From: Sphingobacterium nematocida
Lineage (GTDB): Bacteria > Bacteroidota > Bacteroidia > Sphingobacteriales > Sphingobacteriaceae
Assembly (NCBI RefSeq): GCF_900168125.1
Contig: NZ_FUZF01000002.1
Span: 180,464 to 244,463 of the forward strand
DNA: 64,000 nucleotides
Direction: 5' to 3'
The notes under the pieces are model-generated. The model made no database searches, had not been told where the DNA came from, and saw only the letters and a list, made by a program, of their open reading frames with translations. Positions 60,292 to 64,000 of this stretch are shown here, piece by piece. How positions within the stretch are numbered: the stretch's first letter is position 1; every line of letters begins with the position of its first letter. A program made the translations under genes and the position numbers.

Positions 60292-62658
60292 CTATTCATC
60301 TTTAAGCGAGTTTACAGGGTTGGTCTGCGCAGCTCTTAAGGATTGAAAAGATACTGTTATAACAGCGATAAGAATTGCCAATGAGCCAGCCAGTGCAATA
60401 ATCCACCAAGAAATATTGATCCGATAAGCGAAATCATCTAACCAGATATTCATTGCCCACCATGCGACAGGGGCACCAATTAATAGAGCTATGACTACCA
60501 ATTTGATGAAATCTTTGGATAGAAGGGTTGTAATACCTATTACTGAGGCACCCAATACTTTACGGATACCGATCTCTTTGGTACGGGTCTCGGCGATATA
60601 GGAAGCTAGACCAAATAGTCCCAGACAGGAGATGAAAATAGCCAGTACGGAGAATACAAAAGCTAACCTACCTATCTGTTCCTGCTGTTTAAATTTCTGA
60701 GCGTACTGTTCGTCTACAAATCGGTAAGTGAAAGGGTAGTTTGGATTAATTTTTTTTACCACCATTTCTAGGTTTGCCAAGGTTTGATTCATGGGGAGTT
60801 GACCGTTTGTTCGTACCACGATGTTCTGTAGGTACTTCGTTGAAGGGTGTATGAGTAGAGGTCGTACTTCTTGGTAGGGCGAACCACTGACATAGTCTTT
60901 GATAATACCAACAATGGTAAAAGCAGCATCTCCCCATTTCAAATATTTGCCGACAGGGTTTTGTAATCCCATCGTCTTTATAGCAGTTTCATTTAATAGT
61001 ATTCCTGTACTATCAGCAGGAAAGTTTGCATAATTGATATCCCTACCATCGATCAATGTTAGTCCTAACGTTTTTATAAAATCATCCCCCGAGGTACGGA
61101 CTATTGTAAATGTGGTGTTTTTCTCTTGTTCTGGTGTGGATCCTTCCCAAGTGAAATTTCCACCAGACGAAGCATTGTCCGCAGTTATTGTCCAGCCGGT
61201 ACGTGTAATGTTTGTCGCTGTTCGATCATCAAGAAGTGTGGTCTTTACGGCTTCATAATTACGTTCTAAATTCCCTTCTACCGGTATTTCAATAAGCTGA
61301 GCAGGATTGTAACCTATTTCGCGTTCACCAGCATAGGAGATCTGTAAACGAATCACCAGGGTGGCAACAATCAAAAAAATTGCGATACCAAACTGAATGA
61401 CTACGAGTGCCTCTCTAAAGCTGAATACGTGAGATCTATTACTCGTATCTCTTAAAGATTTAATAGGTTTGAATGCTGATAAGACAAATGCAGGGTATAT
61501 ACCGGCCAACAGTCCGGTCAGTAAAACAAAGCCTAAGCCTAGCCCCCATATTATAGGGCTACTCCAGTCGACTAGGAGTGGAGCTCCTAGAATACGGTTA
61601 AAGACTGGTAAGAATAATATAGTCATCATAATAGCGATTATGCCAGCGATTAGAGCGAGCAGCATGGATTCGATAAGAAACTGTTGTATCAAGCTCCATT
61701 TTTTTGCGCCGACCACTTTACGTACACCGACTTCTTTGCTACGTTTCTGGCTACGTGCCGTACTGAGATTCATAAAATTTATACAGGCTATCCCCAGTAT
61801 TAATAATCCGATAGCACCTATTAGACGTACCTGATCAATTCTCCCTCCAGAAGGAATCCCATTTTTGAAGCTTCCATACAGATATTGTTTGGTGATAGGA
61901 TAGAGGAAAACGGATGTCCATTTTAAATCTTTGGCGTTGGTACGGATTAGCGGTTTGATCTTATTATTGAATTGCTCTACATCGGTGCCGGCTTTTAACG
62001 TGACAAATGTATAGTAGGTGTTGGTGTTCCAATTTGTCCCATACTCTTTGGTTTTACTTTCTGTTAATGGAATCAGGTATTTAAAGTTAAAACTCGAATA
62101 TGAAGGTAGGTCTTCAAGTACTCCTGTTACTTTATAGGACTCTCCTGATCCAAATGTAACAGTTTTATTCAGGGGATTTTGTTCGCCAAAAAGACTTTTT
62201 GATAGGCTTTTTGTTAACACTATATTATTGGGAGTAGACAGCATACCATCACTTATGCCTTGTCGTACCGGGAAATTAAAGATTTTCAAAAAATCAGAAT
62301 CTACTTCATTCCCTTCGGATTTGATGTTTATATCTCCGAAAGAGATTAGACTTTCTGTAGCCCAATATAGACGTGCACTGTGTTCGACTTCTGGATATTC
62401 TCTTTTTAGTGCTTCAGCAGCAGGAGCCATTGTTATGCTTCCTACATTGGTATTACCTTGATAATCGGTGCGACTCCACAGTTTATATATGTTTTCTTTG
62501 TTCGTGTAAAAACTATCGTAGAGGAATTGATTTTGTATCCATATCGCGATCAACAATACTGCGGCTATACCGGTGGCAAGGCCTATAATGTTGATTATCG
62601 TATAACCTTTGTTCTTTAACAAATTTCTCCAAGCTATTTTAAGGTGATTTTTTATCAT
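60292..62658 (-). CDS. ABC transporter permease, MacB/FtsX type (large)
   Basis: A 788-residue permease of the Bacteroidota type with two copies of the MacB periplasmic domain plus FtsX fold. Hydrophobic helices lie near residues 20-42, 285-310, 330-360, 375-400, 425-445 and at the C-terminus (675-700, 725-745, 760-780). Repeated words RSQKRSKEVGVRKVVGAKKWSLIQQFLIES and ETRTKEIGIRKVLGASV (each part of an FtsX region) occur once in each half. Sixty-two bases upstream of the ATPase gene. Confidence 0.93.
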   Translation of the reverse strand: MIKNHLKIAWRNLLKNKGYTIINIIGLATGIAAVLLIAIWIQNQFLYDSFYTNKENIYKLWSRTDYQGNTNVGSITMAPAAEALKREYPEVEHSARLYWATESLISFGDINIKSEGNEVDSDFLKIFNFPVRQGISDGMLSTPNNIVLTKSLSKSLFGEQNPLNKTVTFGSGESYKVTGVLEDLPSYSSFNFKYLIPLTESKTKEYGTNWNTNTYYTFVTLKAGTDVEQFNNKIKPLIRTNAKDLKWTSVFLYPITKQYLYGSFKNGIPSGGRIDQVRLIGAIGLLILGIACINFMNLSTARSQKRSKEVGVRKVVGAKKWSLIQQFLIESMLLALIAGIIAIMMTILFLPVFNRILGAPLLVDWSSPIIWGLGLGFVLLTGLLAGIYPAFVLSAFKPIKSLRDTSNRSHVFSFREALVVIQFGIAIFLIVATLVIRLQISYAGEREIGYNPAQLIEIPVEGNLERNYEAVKTTLLDDRTATNITRTGWTITADNASSGGNFTWEGSTPEQEKNTTFTIVRTSGDDFIKTLGLTLIDGRDINYANFPADSTGILLNETAIKTMGLQNPVGKYLKWGDAAFTIVGIIKDYVSGSPYQEVRPLLIHPSTKYLQNIVVRTNGQLPMNQTLANLEMVVKKINPNYPFTYRFVDEQYAQKFKQQEQIGRLAFVFSVLAIFISCLGLFGLASYIAETRTKEIGIRKVLGASVIGITTLLSKDFIKLVVIALLIGAPVAWWAMNIWLDDFAYRINISWWIIALAGSLAILIAVITVSFQSLRAAQTNPVNSLKDE

Positions 62659-62711
62659 TGTTGGTCATTTAGATATGAGAACTTTTATGGTCTTTGATCT
62701 TTGTTTTTTCT

Positions 62712-64000
62712 TTATTGATCTCTAAGCGAATTTACCGGATTTAGACTTGCGGCTTTAATAGTGTGTATACATATGGTGATGCAGGCTAAAGCCATCATAG
62801 CCAATGCGCATAAAATGAGTATCCCAAAATGAAAGTGAAAGCGGTAGGAGAAGGTGTTGAGCCATTCGCTAGAAATATACCATGCAATAGGTAGCCCTAA
62901 CAGTAAGGATAAAGCTACAATGCGAAGGAAATCTTTGGATAATAATAAGACAAGATTCCATATTGTACTTCCTAATACTTTTCGGATGCCGATTTCTCTA
63001 ACGCGTGCACTGATAGCGACAAGAGCTGCAGCAAAAAGCCCCATACAGGCTATGATGACTGCAATTATTCCACCTGCGCTTATAATTTTCATCATTTGCT
63101 GTTCTTGTTCATACATGCGATCCGTATTTTCATCGAGATAGGAAGCATCGTTTTTGTAATCCGTATAGATCGTTTTCCATATGCTTTCTACCTCTTTCAA
63201 AGATTGTACAAGGTTGGTGGATTTGACACGGACGAGGATATATTTGATATCAAACCCAAGGTTTGGATCTATAAATAACGATAGCGGCTGTATACCTTGT
63301 CTCAGGTCTTTGAAATTGTAATCTTTAACGACACCAATAACCGTCATTTGCTTATCAAATAAAGGAAGGGGCTTGTTGAGAATATTTTCTACTCCACCTA
63401 GTTGCGCTGCCATCTTTTCGTTGATAACTAGGGCCGTTGAATCCGCAGCTCTTTCTGTTGAAAAACCTCGGCCTGCAATCAATGGAATATCTAAGGTACT
63501 GAAATAGTCGAAATCTACACGTTGCCAGTTGGTGGTAAATCCTTTACCTTGATAATCAAAACCCAACTGCGAAGTTGATTGGCTACCGTCCCGACCTAAC
63601 CCAAGGTTGATGTCGGATGCTGTAACTCGGGTAACCAGGGGATTAGATGAAACCGCTAAACGCATTTTTTGTAGGGCTTGATTTGCATCTATCTTTGGGC
63701 CAATCGGGATGCTAATGACTTGTTGTTTTTCAAATCCCAATGGCATTTGTTTAATATGGTTGATTTGCAAAACGACGACAACACTACACACCACGAGCAC
63801 GATTGCAATTGTAAATTGAATCAGTGGCAATATCTTTTGTATGCTCCAACGGGTGCGGATATCCGATTTACCTTTTACAAGTGTAGAAATGCTTTGTCGC
63901 GTGATGCGTAAAGCTGGATAGCCGCCTGCAATAAAACTGATAATCAAAAATGAAAGACTAATTGTCATTAAGTGTGTCCAGGAAAATAAGTCGTCTAATT
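62712..64000 (-). CDS. ABC transporter permease, MacB/FtsX type (partial)
   Basis: The frame is open to the right edge of the window, so only the C-terminal part (about 429 residues) is seen; the visible ATG at 63968 is internal. It has the same architecture as the neighbour: GGYPALRITRQS, a periplasmic MacB domain and C-terminal FtsX helices with RVREIGIRKVLGSTIWNLVLLLS. It is a paralogue of the permease next to it, 53 bases apart, so one operon probably encodes a pair of permeases and one ATPase. Confidence 0.92.
   Translation of the reverse strand, partial: LDDLFSWTHLMTISLSFLIISFIAGGYPALRITRQSISTLVKGKSDIRTRWSIQKILPLIQFTIAIVLVVCSVVVVLQINHIKQMPLGFEKQQVISIPIGPKIDANQALQKMRLAVSSNPLVTRVTASDINLGLGRDGSQSTSQLGFDYQGKGFTTNWQRVDFDYFSTLDIPLIAGRGFSTERAADSTALVINEKMAAQLGGVENILNKPLPLFDKQMTVIGVVKDYNFKDLRQGIQPLSLFIDPNLGFDIKYILVRVKSTNLVQSLKEVESIWKTIYTDYKNDASYLDENTDRMYEQEQQMMKIISAGGIIAVIIACMGLFAAALVAISARVREIGIRKVLGSTIWNLVLLLSKDFLRIVALSLLLGLPIAWYISSEWLNTFSYRFHFHFGILILCALAMMALACITICIHTIKAASLNPVNSLRDQ

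Noticed and set aside
2-64000. Numerous long open frames opposite to or inside real genes (for example 1898-2530, 3806-4207, 22281-22697, 46643-47038, 61469-61834)
   Set aside because: They are antisense or shifted frames over well-recognised genes (asnS, trpB, thioesterase, SDR, permease) and lack recognisable motifs or sensible spacing.

Overview
The window comes from a Bacteroidota chromosome, most likely a Sphingobacteriaceae member close to Sphingobacterium. This rests on a gliding-motility GldC protein, a GLPGLI-family protein paired with an outer-membrane barrel, an S46 dipeptidyl peptidase, the bacillithiol gene bshA, a eukaryote-like IleRS, a histone H1-like protein and repeated promoter elements of the Bacteroidota type (TTG-N19-TAnnTTTG). 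No rRNA, tRNA, CRISPR array, transposase, prophage or conjugation gene was seen. Coding density is high and most genes are core genes.

Layout. 1-2.5 kb: end of a RarD-like transporter, a YciO/TsaC-family protein and asnS. 2.6-6.5 kb: a partial trp operon (trpD-trpF-trpB-trpA, minus strand) without trpE, trpG or trpC. It is preceded by a readable trp attenuator whose 15-residue leader peptide carries three consecutive Trp codons. 6.5-8.2 kb: two small proteins and a PlsC-type acyltransferase. 8.3-11.7 kb: an accessory cluster of LysR regulator, TsdA-like dihaem thiosulfate dehydrogenase, secreted DsrE protein and oxyanion-binding-type periplasmic protein, with a T-N11-A palindrome between regulator and cytochrome gene. 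11.7-19.3 kb: M20 peptidase, barrel/GLPGLI pair, histone-like protein and DPP7-type peptidase. 19.4-25.2 kb: DEAD-box helicase, gldC, EVE protein, thioesterase, RmlD-like reductase, M28 peptidase and lspA. 25.3-31.8 kb: TraR/DksA, ileS, IscA-like protein, a membrane-anchored unknown and glyA. 32-38.2 kb: an orphan ECF sigma factor, zinc protease, ffh, nuoA-nuoB and purK-purE. 38.3-42.4 kb: sugar-phosphate isomerase-like lipoprotein, frr, pyrH, bshA and arfB. 42.5-45.5 kb: BlaI/BlaR1-type sensory operon with two phased operator palindromes, a sensor carrying two duplicated TonB-C domains, and a lipoprotein. 45.5-51.6 kb: purC, SDR, cbpM-cbpA, M28 peptidase, rpiB and tatC. 51.7-56.6 kb: lipid-synthesis cluster DUF177-rpmF-plsX-fabH-accB-accC. 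56.7-64 kb: queH, a propeller-type lipoprotein, a SirB1-like protein and a MacB-type ABC exporter with two large permeases, the last cut by the window end.

The most informative non-core observations are the trp attenuator in front of a split trp operon, the TsdA/DsrE/binding-protein unit and the BlaI/M56/TonB-C operon. Several intergenic repeats or palindromes (25.2, 33.8 and 38.3 kb, and in the trp gaps) look like genome-wide small repeat families. All functional calls come from reading motifs; no database search was run.
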